This document shows positions 42,332 to 50,510 of a stretch of DNA of 64,000 nucleotides, in pieces. The notes under the pieces are model-generated. The model had not been told where the DNA came from and did no database searches. It worked only from the letters and a program-made list of their open reading frames with translations. Each line of letters opens with the position of its first letter. The first letter of the stretch is position 1. The stretch covers positions 3,345-67,344 of the forward strand of contig DATINJ010000244.1 of NCBI GenBank assembly GCA_035474375.1, read 5' to 3'. A program made the position numbers and the translations under genes. This stretch comes from JANNPJ01 sp035474375 (GTDB lineage Bacteria; Actinomycetota; Actinomycetes; Actinomycetales; Kineosporiaceae).

Positions 42332-44311
42332 ATGGCCGCCCCCGTTTTGATCCCGGCCGAGCTGGAACGAGAAGCCGCGCCAAGCCGACCATCCGGCAGC
42401 CTCGCAGTCGGTCGCAGCTCGGTCTGGACGATCGCGGCGGCTACCATGTTGGCCTGCTCGGTGGCCTGGCTGCTGCACCGCGTACTTCAGCCCCTGCCCG
42501 GCAACCAGTTCCTGGATCTACAGGTGTACCGGCTGGGCGGACGAGCCGTTCTGGCCGGCTCCGACCTCTATTCCTTCCGCTCCGCTCACAACGGGCCCTT
42601 CACCTACCCTCCCTTCGCCGCTGCGCTGTTCACCCCACTGGCCGGCTGGACAGTGCTGACCGGTGGGCTGATCATGGCCGCCGCCTCGCTCGCCGCCTTC
42701 GTGGCACTCGTCGTCCTGACCGTGCGTTATGCCACCCCGGGGCCGCTGCCGGTGGTGCTGCTCGTCGCCGCAGTCGCGATCCAGACCGAGGCTGTTGCCA
42801 GCAACCTCCTCTGGGGTCAGGTGAACCTGATCCTCGCCGCCCTGGTGGTCGCCGATGTGCTCCTGCCCCGCACTCCCTGGCCCAGAGGAGCCCTGATCGG
42901 GGTCGCCGTCGCGATCAAATTGACGCCCGCGCTGTTCATCATCCTGATGTTCGCGTCCGGGCGGCACCGGGCCGGGCGCAACGCCGCGCTCACTGCGCTC
43001 GCGCTGACCAGCGCCGCCTGGGTGGCACTGCCGGACGCGTCCCGCACCTACTGGTTCGACGCCTTGTGGCAGACCGGGCGAGTCGGTGCCATCGACGGTC
43101 TGCGCAACCGCTCGCTGTGGGGCCTCGTGCTTCGCCGGCACCTACCGGAGCCCCTCGGCCACCTGCTACTCGGTGCCGCTCTCCTGGCGCTGGCGCTTCT
43201 CGTGCTGAGCCGGGCCAGGCGGGCAACTCGCATCGGTGACCACCTCACCGCCGTCACCCTGATCGGCCTGCTGACCTGCCTGATCTCTCCGATCACCTGG
43301 AGCCATCACGTGGTCTGGCTGCTCCCCGTCGCCGCGCTGCTGCTGCACCGGCGAACCTGGTGGACCTGGCCGGTCCTGGCAGCCGTGGTCCTGCTCTCGG
43401 TTCACGACCTTCAACGCCTCATACCCGGACTAAGCGACCACGTGATAGCGCTGCAGACGGTGTTTCTCCTGCTGCTGGCCGGAGTGCTGCCGGTTTCGAA
43501 CCGCGGCCGACGTCCCGGAGATGACGGCACCCTTACGACATCCGACGGTGGCCGCAGATTGACGCGGAACCCCACGTCAGGCGCCTATGGTCGAGGGATG
43601 GCAGCCCGGGTACTCGTGGTCGAGGACGACGCAACCGTTTCCGAGGTGATCTCGGCATACCTGGAGCGAGACGGCCATGACTGCCGCGTTGCGGTCAATG
43701 GGCTCGCCGCCGAGCAGGAATGGGCCCAATGGCGCCCGGACCTCGTGGTTCTCGACGTCATGTTGCCCGGGTTGTCCGGGCTGGAGGTGCTTCGCCGCCG
43801 CCGCACCGACGGGGACTCGACCCCGGTAGTGATGCTCTCCGCTCGGGGCGAAGAGGAAGACCGGGTCGTCGGCCTGGAGTTCGGCGCCGACGACTACCTG
43901 GTGAAACCGTTCAGCCCGCGGGAACTGGTGCTGCGGATTCACGGCCTGCTCCGCCGCGACCAGCGACTACGCAGCGATTCGCTGCTGCCACGCTCGGTCA
44001 GCCGCGGCGACCTGGTGATCGACGTACCCGGACGGATGATCACCCAGGCCGGTCGGCCGCTGGAGTTGACCAAGCGGGAGTTCGACCTGATCAGTTACCT
44101 GGTCAGCTATCCCGGTCAGGTCTTCACTAAACCCGAACTGCTGCGCCGGGTCTGGGGCTGGGACTTCGGAGACACCTCCACCGTCACCGTGCACATCCGG
44201 CGGTTACGGGAGAAGCTCGAGCGGGACCCGTCCGACCCACGGTTGATCCTGACCGTGCGCGGAGTCGGCTACCGCTTCACCGACGAGGTGAGCAGCCATG
44301 CCGACTCGTGA
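42332..44311 (+). CDS. GT87-family membrane mannosyltransferase reading in frame into a response regulator
   Basis: Residues 1-~405 are a multi-pass GT87/DUF2029 protein (about ten hydrophobic helices), related to polyprenol-phosphate-mannose-dependent alpha-mannosyltransferases. Early FLDLQVYRLGGRAVL carries the usual Asp region, and NLLWGQVNLILAAL and ITWSHHVVWLLPVAALLL are family segments. After the last helix there is no stop: about 28 linker codons lead into the complete OmpR regulator starting at 43598, giving a 659-codon frame. Either a true fusion is made or ribosomes read through into a regulator that is also made separately. The in-frame linker contains the regulator's own putative operator. 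Confidence 0.7.
   Translation: MAAPVLIPAELEREAAPSRPSGSLAVGRSSVWTIAAATMLACSVAWLLHRVLQPLPGNQFLDLQVYRLGGRAVLAGSDLYSFRSAHNGPFTYPPFAAALFTPLAGWTVLTGGLIMAAASLAAFVALVVLTVRYATPGPLPVVLLVAAVAIQTEAVASNLLWGQVNLILAALVVADVLLPRTPWPRGALIGVAVAIKLTPALFIILMFASGRHRAGRNAALTALALTSAAWVALPDASRTYWFDALWQTGRVGAIDGLRNRSLWGLVLRRHLPEPLGHLLLGAALLALALLVLSRARRATRIGDHLTAVTLIGLLTCLISPITWSHHVVWLLPVAALLLHRRTWWTWPVLAAVVLLSVHDLQRLIPGLSDHVIALQTVFLLLLAGVLPVSNRGRRPGDDGTLTTSDGGRRLTRNPTSGAYGRGMAARVLVVEDDATVSEVISAYLERDGHDCRVAVNGLAAEQEWAQWRPDLVVLDVMLPGLSGLEVLRRRRTDGDSTPVVMLSARGEEEDRVVGLEFGADDYLVKPFSPRELVLRIHGLLRRDQRLRSDSLLPRSVSRGDLVIDVPGRMITQAGRPLELTKREFDLISYLVSYPGQVFTKPELLRRVWGWDFGDTSTVTVHIRRLREKLERDPSDPRLILTVRGVGYRFTDEVSSHADS
43520..43542. 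promoter_or_regulatory. OmpR-type direct-repeat site before the response regulator
   Basis: ACGGCA (43524-43529) and ACGACA (43535-43540) lie 11 bases apart within a 23-base block that matches 42264-42286 at 21 positions. It is 56 bases before the regulator ATG at 43598, inside the continuing GT87 frame. This supports an internal promoter and autoregulation. Confidence 0.6.
43598..44311 (+). CDS. OmpR/PhoB-family response regulator
   Basis: 237 residues from the ATG at 43598. Receiver: VLVVEDDATVSEV, phospho-acceptor Asp in LVVLDVMLPGLSG, the Ser of MLSARGEEEDRV at the Thr/Ser position, and Lys in YLVKPFSPREL. The DNA-binding winged helix (ELTKREFDLISYLVSYPGQV, then TVTVHIRRLREKLERDP) is complete. 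It overlaps the kinase gene by 14 bases. Likely binds the two direct-repeat sites at 42264 and 43520. The same frame continues upstream through GT87. Confidence 0.9.
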   Translation: MAARVLVVEDDATVSEVISAYLERDGHDCRVAVNGLAAEQEWAQWRPDLVVLDVMLPGLSGLEVLRRRRTDGDSTPVVMLSARGEEEDRVVGLEFGADDYLVKPFSPRELVLRIHGLLRRDQRLRSDSLLPRSVSRGDLVIDVPGRMITQAGRPLELTKREFDLISYLVSYPGQVFTKPELLRRVWGWDFGDTSTVTVHIRRLREKLERDPSDPRLILTVRGVGYRFTDEVSSHADS

Positions 44312-45494
44312 CCTAGCGCTGATCATCGCCCTGACCACCGCGTGCTGCGTCCTGGTCGGGCTGATCGGGCTGATCGCCGTCCGGCTCCTGCGGCGGCGCC
44401 CGCTCCGGCTGACCGTGGTGGTGGCCGGTCTCGTGCCGGTCCTCGCGGTGGCCATCTCGGTACTGGTCAACGTCAACGCGATGTTCCTTTCCGGGCACGA
44501 CTCGTTCGTCGTCCTGGTCGCGCTCGGCTGGGCGGTAGTGATCGCCGGTGGGCTGACCGTCGTCGTCGGGCACAGCGTGTCCGCCGGGGCGCTCGCCGTC
44601 CGGGAAGGGATGCGACTGCTGGGAAACCCCGAGGACAGGATCAGCGCCCCACCCGCATCCGATCTTCGCCGGCCCAGGTCTCGGTCTGATCGGTCCAGGC
44701 CGGACGCGTCTGGCTCCGGGGCGGCACCCGCGGAACTGGCGGCGTTGGTGGCCGAACTGGACGTGATCAGAGAGCGCCTGAACACCTCCCGCACCCGGGA
44801 GAAGGCCCTCGAGCAGAGCCGCCGGGAACTGGTTGCCTTCATGTCCCACGATCTGCGCACCCCACTGGCCGGGCTGCGAGCGCTCGCAGAGGGCGTGGAG
44901 GACGGCGTTGTGGGCGACGTACCAGCGGCGATGACCAGGATTCGGAGCACGGTGGACCGGCTGAGTCTGCTGGTCAACGACCTCTTCGAGCTGTCCCGGG
45001 TGACCGGTGGCGGACATCAGCGGCCCCGGCGACTGGTCAGCCTGGCGGAAGTCGCGATGGACGTGCTGACCGAGGTCTCCGACCACGCCCGAGCCTGCGG
45101 CGTCCAACTGCTGTATGACCTGCCCGAACCAGATGACCGGCTACCGGTCCTGGGGGACGCCGACGAATTGATCCGGGCGATGACCAATCTGGTGGCCAAC
45201 GCCGTCCGCCACACCCAACCCGGCGGTACCGTGCAACTGATCGGAAATCGCGGGGCGGACGGGCAGATTCGGATCGCGGTCGTGGATGGTTGCGGCGGGA
45301 TCCCCGATGCCGACCTGGCGCACGTCTTCGAGGCCGGCTGGCGGGGTAACCCGGCCCGCACCCCGGACGACGGCGGGGCCGGGCTCGGGTTGGCGATCGC
45401 CCGCGGCGTGGTCGAATCCCACGAAGGCAGCATCCTGGTCAGAAACATTGACGGTGGTTGCCTTTTCGAGCTCGCCCTACCGCTCGCCCAGTAG
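44298..45494 (+). CDS. Sensor histidine kinase
   Basis: 398 residues. Three hydrophobic helices occupy residues ~5-105 (ALIIALTTACCVLVGLIGLI; LVPVLAVAISVLVNVN; LGWAVVIAGGLTVVV) with only short loops outside, so the signal is probably membrane-borne. The H-box is AFMSHDLRTPLAGLRAL. ATP-binding boxes follow: NAVRHTQPGGTV (N), VDGCGGIPDADLAHVFEAG (G1/F) and GGAGLGLAIARGVVESH (G2). It phosphorylates the regulator encoded just upstream, which it overlaps. Confidence 0.9.
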   Translation: MPTRDLALIIALTTACCVLVGLIGLIAVRLLRRRPLRLTVVVAGLVPVLAVAISVLVNVNAMFLSGHDSFVVLVALGWAVVIAGGLTVVVGHSVSAGALAVREGMRLLGNPEDRISAPPASDLRRPRSRSDRSRPDASGSGAAPAELAALVAELDVIRERLNTSRTREKALEQSRRELVAFMSHDLRTPLAGLRALAEGVEDGVVGDVPAAMTRIRSTVDRLSLLVNDLFELSRVTGGGHQRPRRLVSLAEVAMDVLTEVSDHARACGVQLLYDLPEPDDRLPVLGDADELIRAMTNLVANAVRHTQPGGTVQLIGNRGADGQIRIAVVDGCGGIPDADLAHVFEAGWRGNPARTPDDGGAGLGLAIARGVVESHEGSILVRNIDGGCLFELALPLAQ

Positions 45495-45528
45495 CGTACT
45501 CAGCACGGCGACCGACTAGCGTCGGCGT

Positions 45529-46062
45529 ATGCCTGAACTGATCCTGCCAACCACCCGCCTGCACACCGCCTTCCTGGAGTGCCACGCTGACTGGGGCCCT
45601 GGTCTCCATGAGGACGGCTTCGGCCTGAATGCCGAGGACGACGTGGATTCGCCCGACGGCTTCGCCGCCTGGGTGCACGAGCGGGTCCGGCTGACGCATC
45701 CGATAGGCACTCCCTGCCCGGACGAGAAGCACGGCTCACCGCGCTGGATCGTCGACAACGGCCAGGTGCTCGGGGGCATCGCTCTGCGGCACTACTTCGA
45801 CGACGGGATCGGTCACATCGGCTACGGCATTCGCCCGTCCGCGCGCCGCCGCGGGTTGGCCAGTTGGGCCCTGGGCGAGATGCTCGACGAGGCCCGCGCA
45901 GGCTTGGGCCTGGATCGCGTTCTCATCCCGTGTCTTGCGGACAACGTCGCCTCGGCCCGCACGATCGAACGCAATGGCGGCGTCCTGGAGGGCATCCGCG
46001 AAACCGAGCATGGTCCGCTGCGGCGCTACTGGATTGACCTTTCCCAGCGAACTGCGGGTTGA
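45529..46062 (+). CDS. GNAT family N-acetyltransferase
   Basis: 177 residues. The acetyl-CoA loop is YGIRPSARRRGLASWAL and the later strand LIPCLADNVASARTIERNGG is the RimJ/RimL-type motif. It likely acetylates a small molecule or a protein N-terminus. It starts 35 bases after the kinase gene and may be co-transcribed, but a relation to the two-component system is not evident. It converges on the TetR gene with six bases between. Confidence 0.85.
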   Translation: MPELILPTTRLHTAFLECHADWGPGLHEDGFGLNAEDDVDSPDGFAAWVHERVRLTHPIGTPCPDEKHGSPRWIVDNGQVLGGIALRHYFDDGIGHIGYGIRPSARRRGLASWALGEMLDEARAGLGLDRVLIPCLADNVASARTIERNGGVLEGIRETEHGPLRRYWIDLSQRTAG

Positions 46063-46068
46063 ACCGCC

Positions 46069-46764
46069 TCAGCGGCCTTCGACCTCGAGCATCACCGTGA
46101 CCAGGTCCTGCCAGGTCCGCAGGTGCGGGTCTCGGCTGGGGTCACGGCGATCGAAGGTGTAGGTGAGGGCGATCCCCCGCATGCTGCTCAGCAGCAATTC
46201 GCGGACCTGCGGGTAGCGCGGGTGGGCGGTGTACGGAGGGCCGAACATGTCGTCGATGTCGATCCGGATCACGCCGCCCAGACCGCGCTCCTCCGGGAGC
46301 AACGACCCGGCGATTTCGTCGTTCGTGCGCGACGCCGTCCACAGTTCGAGAGCGGCCCACCAGTGCGGCTCGTGGAAGGTCAGCCACAGCAGTTCCACCA
46401 TCCGCTGCAGCCGGTCCGGGCCTTCGGGATAGGACCGGGCGATCTCCTCGGCGCGTTCGCGGGTGACAGCGATCCGCCGGGACGCGAGGTGTTGGGACGC
46501 CGCGACCAACAGCGCGCTCCGGGAAGGGAAGTGATGCAACAGGCCCCCGTGCGAGATTCCGGCCCGAGCTTGGATCCGGGGCGTGGTGGCGTTGCTGAAG
46601 CCACCCTCGATCAGGCAGTCGACCGCCGCGTCCAGGATTCGGTTCCGGCTGTCGGTTCGTTGCTCCTCGCGACGCCGGCGGTACTCCTCGGCGGCATCGC
46701 TGGTCGCGGGAGGGCCTTCGGCGGCTCCGCGCGCATCCCTGGCCATCGGCATCTCCCTGGTCAT
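46069..46764 (-). CDS. TetR/AcrR family transcriptional regulator
   Basis: 231 residues (ATG at 46746 is an alternative start). The helix-turn-helix is near residues 35-80: RILDAAVDCLIEGGFSN, then RAGISHGGLLHHFPSRSALL. The C-terminal domain carries LLHHFP-type packing seen in acyl-CoA-responsive regulators. It is divergent from the thiolase/SDR operon with a 138-base shared region, so it probably represses that operon in the absence of an acyl-CoA (inference). Confidence 0.87.
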   Translation of the reverse strand: MTREMPMARDARGAAEGPPATSDAAEEYRRRREEQRTDSRNRILDAAVDCLIEGGFSNATTPRIQARAGISHGGLLHHFPSRSALLVAASQHLASRRIAVTRERAEEIARSYPEGPDRLQRMVELLWLTFHEPHWWAALELWTASRTNDEIAGSLLPEERGLGGVIRIDIDDMFGPPYTAHPRYPQVRELLLSSMRGIALTYTFDRRDPSRDPHLRTWQDLVTVMLEVEGR

Positions 46765-46902
46765 CGAGTCAGCCTAACGACCCGGCAAAACCACAGGTCA
46801 GCGCGCCTTCCAGCGGACCGTCAGAACCGGCTGCTAGTCTCACAGTCAGTTCTGTCGGTGATCTGCCGCCGACGGCGTCAGGTCGACGGATGGAGTCAGG
46901 CG

Positions 46903-48051
46903 ATGCGAGATGCGGTCATCGTTGAAGCGGTACGGACGCCGGTAGGCAAGCGCAACGGCGGCCTGGCCGGCACCCATCCGGTCAACCTCTCGGCCCAGGT
47001 ATTGATCGCGCTGGCCGAGCGCACCGGCCTCGATCCGGCGCTGGTGGACGACGTGATCTGGGGTTGTGTCACCCAGGCCGGCGAGCAGACCGGTGACATC
47101 GCCCGGACGGCAGTACTGGCGGCCGGCTGGCCGGAGAGCGTGCCCGGCGTGACCATCGATAGGCAGTGCGGGTCCAGCCAGCAGTCGGTGCACTTCGCCG
47201 CCGCCGGCCTGATCGCCGGGCAGTACGACGTGGTGGTTGCCGGTGGGGTCGAGTCGATGAGCCGGGCGCCGATGTTCTCGTCCGCGATGGGCCAGGATCC
47301 GCTGGGTAGCCGGTTCCTGGAGCGCTATCACCAGGTTGCCCCCAATCAGGGCATCGGCGCCGAGATGATCGCCGAGCGCTGGCAGCTCACCCGCACTCAA
47401 CTCGACGAATTCGCCCTGGCCAGCCACGAGAAGGCAGCCACCGCCCAGGACGCCGGTCGGTTCGATGCCCAGATCGTTCCGGTGACCACGGACGCCGGTG
47501 ACGTGGTGAGCAAGGACGAGGGCATCCGGCGGGGCAGCACGCTGGAATCCCTGGGTACGCTCAAGACGGTGTTCAAGCCGGAAGGCGGCGTCGTCACTGC
47601 TGGGAACGCCTCGCAGATCTCGGACGGTTCGGCCGCCCTGCTGATGATGAGCTCGGACAAGGCTCGGGAACTGGGAATGACCCCGATCGCTCGGGTGCAC
47701 ACCGCAGTCCTGGCCGGTTCGGATCCGGTCATCATGCTGACCGGGCCGATCCCGGCGACGCAGAAGGCGCTCGCCAAGAGCGGCTTGACGATCGACCAGA
47801 TCGGGGCGTTCGAAGTGAACGAGGCGTTCGCGTCGGTCCCGCTCGCCTGGTTGCTCGACATCGGCGCGGACCCGAAGGCGTTGAACCCGAACGGTGGTGC
47901 GATCGCGCTCGGCCATCCCCTGGGCGGCTCCGGGGCCCGGCTGATGACGACTCTGCTGCACCACATGCGAGACAACGGCATCCGCTACGGCTTGCAGACC
48001 ATGTGCGAAGGCGGCGGCCAGGCCAACGCCACGATTCTCGAGCTGCTCTGA
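46903..48051 (+). CDS. Acetyl-CoA acyltransferase (thiolase)
   Basis: 382 residues. The nucleophile Cys is in DRQCGSSQQSVHFAA, the catalytic His in AIALGHPLGGSGARL, and the second Cys in MCEGGGQANA. It performs thiolytic cleavage of 3-oxoacyl-CoA or the reverse condensation. The ATG at 46903 has GGAG seven bases upstream and matches the family start RDAVIVEAVRTPVG; longer frames upstream run antisense to the TetR gene. It is followed by an SDR dehydrogenase 36 bases later. Confidence 0.9.
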   Translation: MRDAVIVEAVRTPVGKRNGGLAGTHPVNLSAQVLIALAERTGLDPALVDDVIWGCVTQAGEQTGDIARTAVLAAGWPESVPGVTIDRQCGSSQQSVHFAAAGLIAGQYDVVVAGGVESMSRAPMFSSAMGQDPLGSRFLERYHQVAPNQGIGAEMIAERWQLTRTQLDEFALASHEKAATAQDAGRFDAQIVPVTTDAGDVVSKDEGIRRGSTLESLGTLKTVFKPEGGVVTAGNASQISDGSAALLMMSSDKARELGMTPIARVHTAVLAGSDPVIMLTGPIPATQKALAKSGLTIDQIGAFEVNEAFASVPLAWLLDIGADPKALNPNGGAIALGHPLGGSGARLMTTLLHHMRDNGIRYGLQTMCEGGGQANATILELL

Positions 48052-48087
48052 ACCCGCGACCGCGATCACGCTGAACAGGGAGACACC

Positions 48088-48849
48088 ATGGAGATCACTG
48101 GCGCGGTAGCACTGATCACCGGCGGGGCTTCCGGCCTCGGCCTGGCCAGTACCGAGAAACTGCTCGAGGCGGGGGCGAACGTCGTCATTCTGGATCTGCC
48201 TGGTTCGGCCGGGCAGGCCGTCGCCGACAAGCTCGGCGATCGCGTCCGCTTCTCCCCCGGCGACGTCACCGACGAGGCCAGTGTCGGCACCGCCCTGGAC
48301 CGGGCCGCCGAACTAGGCACGCTGAGGGTCGCGGTGAACTGCGCCGGTCTGGGCAACGCGGTCAAGACGTTCGGCAAGAAGGGCGCGTTTCCGCTCGCCG
48401 ATTTCACCCGGGTCATCAACGTCAACCTGATCGGCACGTTCAACGTCATCCGGCTCGCCGCGGAGCGGATCGCGGCGAATGACCCGATCGCCGGTGAGCG
48501 TGGCGTCATCATCAACACCGCATCGATCGCGGCATTCGACGGCCAGATCGGGCAGGCCGCCTATTCGGCGTCCAAAGGTGGGATCGTCGGGATGACCCTG
48601 CCGATCGCTCGGGACCTCGCCAGTTACCTGATCCGGGTAATGACGATCGCCCCCGGCCTCTTCGATACCCCGCTCCTGGCCGGGCTTCCCGCTGAAGCGA
48701 AAGCCTCTCTTGGTGTTCAGGTTCCGCACCCGGCCCGATTGGGTGACCCGGCCGAGTACGGGGCGCTGGTGGCTCACATCGTGGCCAATCCGATGCTGAA
48801 CGGCGAGGTCATCCGGCTCGACGGCGCGATTCGGATGGGCCCGAAGTAG
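48088..48849 (+). CDS. Short-chain dehydrogenase, 3-hydroxyacyl-CoA dehydrogenase-like
   Basis: 253 residues. NAD loop ITGGASGLGLAS, NCAGLGNA, catalytic Ser in NTASIAAFDGQIGQ and Tyr-Lys in AAYSASKGG. The sequence resembles type-2 3-hydroxyacyl-CoA dehydrogenases (HSD17B10-like), including GVIINTASIAAFDG and the closing NGEVIRLDGAIRM. It would make the 3-oxoacyl-CoA cleaved by the thiolase encoded upstream. A GGGAGAC ribosome site precedes the ATG. Confidence 0.88.
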   Translation: MEITGAVALITGGASGLGLASTEKLLEAGANVVILDLPGSAGQAVADKLGDRVRFSPGDVTDEASVGTALDRAAELGTLRVAVNCAGLGNAVKTFGKKGAFPLADFTRVINVNLIGTFNVIRLAAERIAANDPIAGERGVIINTASIAAFDGQIGQAAYSASKGGIVGMTLPIARDLASYLIRVMTIAPGLFDTPLLAGLPAEAKASLGVQVPHPARLGDPAEYGALVAHIVANPMLNGEVIRLDGAIRMGPK

Positions 48850-48852
48850 CGG

Positions 48853-49296
48853 CTAGGGTTTGAGCTCGACCGGCGTGAGCCGGCCGGTCTGCGTCTGAAA
48901 ACGGTTCCGCCCAGGGCATTTGATCGTGGACGTGTTGAGGTTCCCGTTCCACAGTTGCCAGACACAAACCTGCCCTCGGAAAATCACCCGGTCACCCTTT
49001 TCGATGTTTTCCAGCGGCTTGATTCGCTTCGCATTGGCCACCAATCCGGAGGGGTCTTCGGTCGATCGGGTCAGATCATTCGAAGGGCCCGAATCGGTCG
49101 ACGACGCCCCTTTAGGTATCGAAATGACGGGCGGAACCTTCGGTGGTGTATCACCGGAACCCGATCCCATCAGGATCCAGCCGAGCGTCAATCCGCCGAT
49201 AATTAGGACCAGCGAGACATAGGTGGCGATGACCCGTGGGATCCAGGTGACCAGCGTCCCTGGTTCCCTTTCCGAGTGTCGGCCGACGGTGGCCAT
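48853..49296 (-). CDS. Small membrane-anchored protein, unknown function
   Basis: About 147 residues from the ATG at 49296; longer frames upstream are possible but poorer in codon pattern. One transmembrane helix at ~20-42 (IATYVSLVLIIGGLTLGWIL) is followed by a Ser/Pro/Thr linker. An outer domain of ~70 residues has NIEKGDRVIFRGQVCVWQLW and a second Cys in STIKCPG, possibly a disulfide. Not recognised as a named family. It converges on the SDR gene with three bases between. The 201 bases before 49498 hold no gene seen. Confidence 0.55.
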   Translation of the reverse strand: MATVGRHSEREPGTLVTWIPRVIATYVSLVLIIGGLTLGWILMGSGSGDTPPKVPPVISIPKGASSTDSGPSNDLTRSTEDPSGLVANAKRIKPLENIEKGDRVIFRGQVCVWQLWNGNLNTSTIKCPGRNRFQTQTGRLTPVELKP

Positions 49297-49497
49297 AGAA
49301 CTGGTTCTCCCGAGGTCAAACGGCCGGCGCGCCATTGTCGTGGCGCACGATGTCCTCAGAATGTACTCATCGGCAGGATTGACAACCTGAAAACAGCGAC
49401 TTATTCGAGTTTCTTTATCACCTTTCATCACACCAGCAACAGATCACCCATACACCCCACACCACACCATTGTTTAAGGCCCGAAATTGCCGGGGCG

Positions 49498-50487
49498 TTA
49501 GTGGGTGTCATAGTATTTCTTGGCACCCGGATGGATTTGCACGGGCGCCGTCTCGGTGGCGGTTTCACGCTTGATGTTGCCGGCTTCGGGGTGCACCTTC
49601 ACTAGGTCCGCCTGGTGCTCGAACAGCAATTCCGTCAACTGCTCAGCCAGGTTGGCATCCATGGTCTCCTTCACCACCAGCAGGTTAGGCACGCCGATCG
49701 TCGAAACCGCCTTCTGGGTACCGTAGACCGCCGGCTTGATGGTGGCTTCCTGATACACCGAGCCGAATTCGGACTGCAGCTTGGGTAGTTCAGCGTTCAG
49801 ATCCAGGAACGTGACGCCGTTGCGCAAGCTGGTGGTCAGGTCGGTCACGCCGCTGGTCGGCAGTCCGCCGGACCAGAACATGGCGTCTACCGTGCCGTCT
49901 TTCATCGCCTGAACGGTTTCCGGCAGGGAGAGTTTCTGCCGGGTAACAGCTTTCTCCGGATCCAGACCGGCGGCGGCCAGCAACCGGAGTGCGATCACCT
50001 CGGTCCCGGAGTTCGGCGACCCGGTCGAGACCCGCTTGCCCTTCAGGTCGGCCAGCGTCCGGATTCCGGCATTGGAGCGCGCCAGCACCTGGGTGTAGTT
50101 GGTGTAAATCCGGGCCAGCGCCCGGATTGGCTGCGGTTCGTCGAAGCTGCCACGCCCGGTAGCGGCGTCCGCCGCGGTATCGGCAAGGGTGAACGCGATA
50201 TCGCTGTCGCCGGCTACCACTCGGCGAATGTTCTCCACCGACGCGCCGGTCGCCTCGGCGGTCGCCGTCCAACCGGGTACGTACTGACCGATCAGCCGGG
50301 CATACCCGCCGCCGAGCTGGTAATAGACCCCGGTGGTGTTGCCGGTCGCGATCGAGAGCCGGCCGCTGTCGGCACCCGAATCGGTCGGGCCGCGCTCACC
50401 TCCGCAACCGGTCAGGACGGTCATCACCGCTACCAGTGCCGCCATCGTCGCCGAGACCACCGGCAGCCGCTTCGGTTGTGCAATCAT
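49498..50487 (-). CDS. TAXI family TRAP transporter solute-binding lipoprotein
   Basis: 329 residues. Signal peptide with lipobox LTGC near residue 26. Family features: LSIATGNTTGVYYQLGGGYA, FTLADTAADAA, LKGKRVSTGSPNSGTEV and DAMFWSGGLP. It captures a carboxylate such as glutamate or a dicarboxylate (family range) for the fused permease encoded 23 bases downstream. Gram-positive members are lipid-anchored, as here. Confidence 0.9.
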   Translation of the reverse strand: MIAQPKRLPVVSATMAALVAVMTVLTGCGGERGPTDSGADSGRLSIATGNTTGVYYQLGGGYARLIGQYVPGWTATAEATGASVENIRRVVAGDSDIAFTLADTAADAATGRGSFDEPQPIRALARIYTNYTQVLARSNAGIRTLADLKGKRVSTGSPNSGTEVIALRLLAAAGLDPEKAVTRQKLSLPETVQAMKDGTVDAMFWSGGLPTSGVTDLTTSLRNGVTFLDLNAELPKLQSEFGSVYQEATIKPAVYGTQKAVSTIGVPNLLVVKETMDANLAEQLTELLFEHQADLVKVHPEAGNIKRETATETAPVQIHPGAKKYYDTH

Positions 50488-50510
50488 CGATTTCGCCTCT
50501 CCTCAGAAAT

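Noticed and set aside
46123..46902. N-terminal extension of the thiolase
   Set aside because: It runs antisense to a clear TetR gene; the thiolase family start is at 46903 with a ribosome site.
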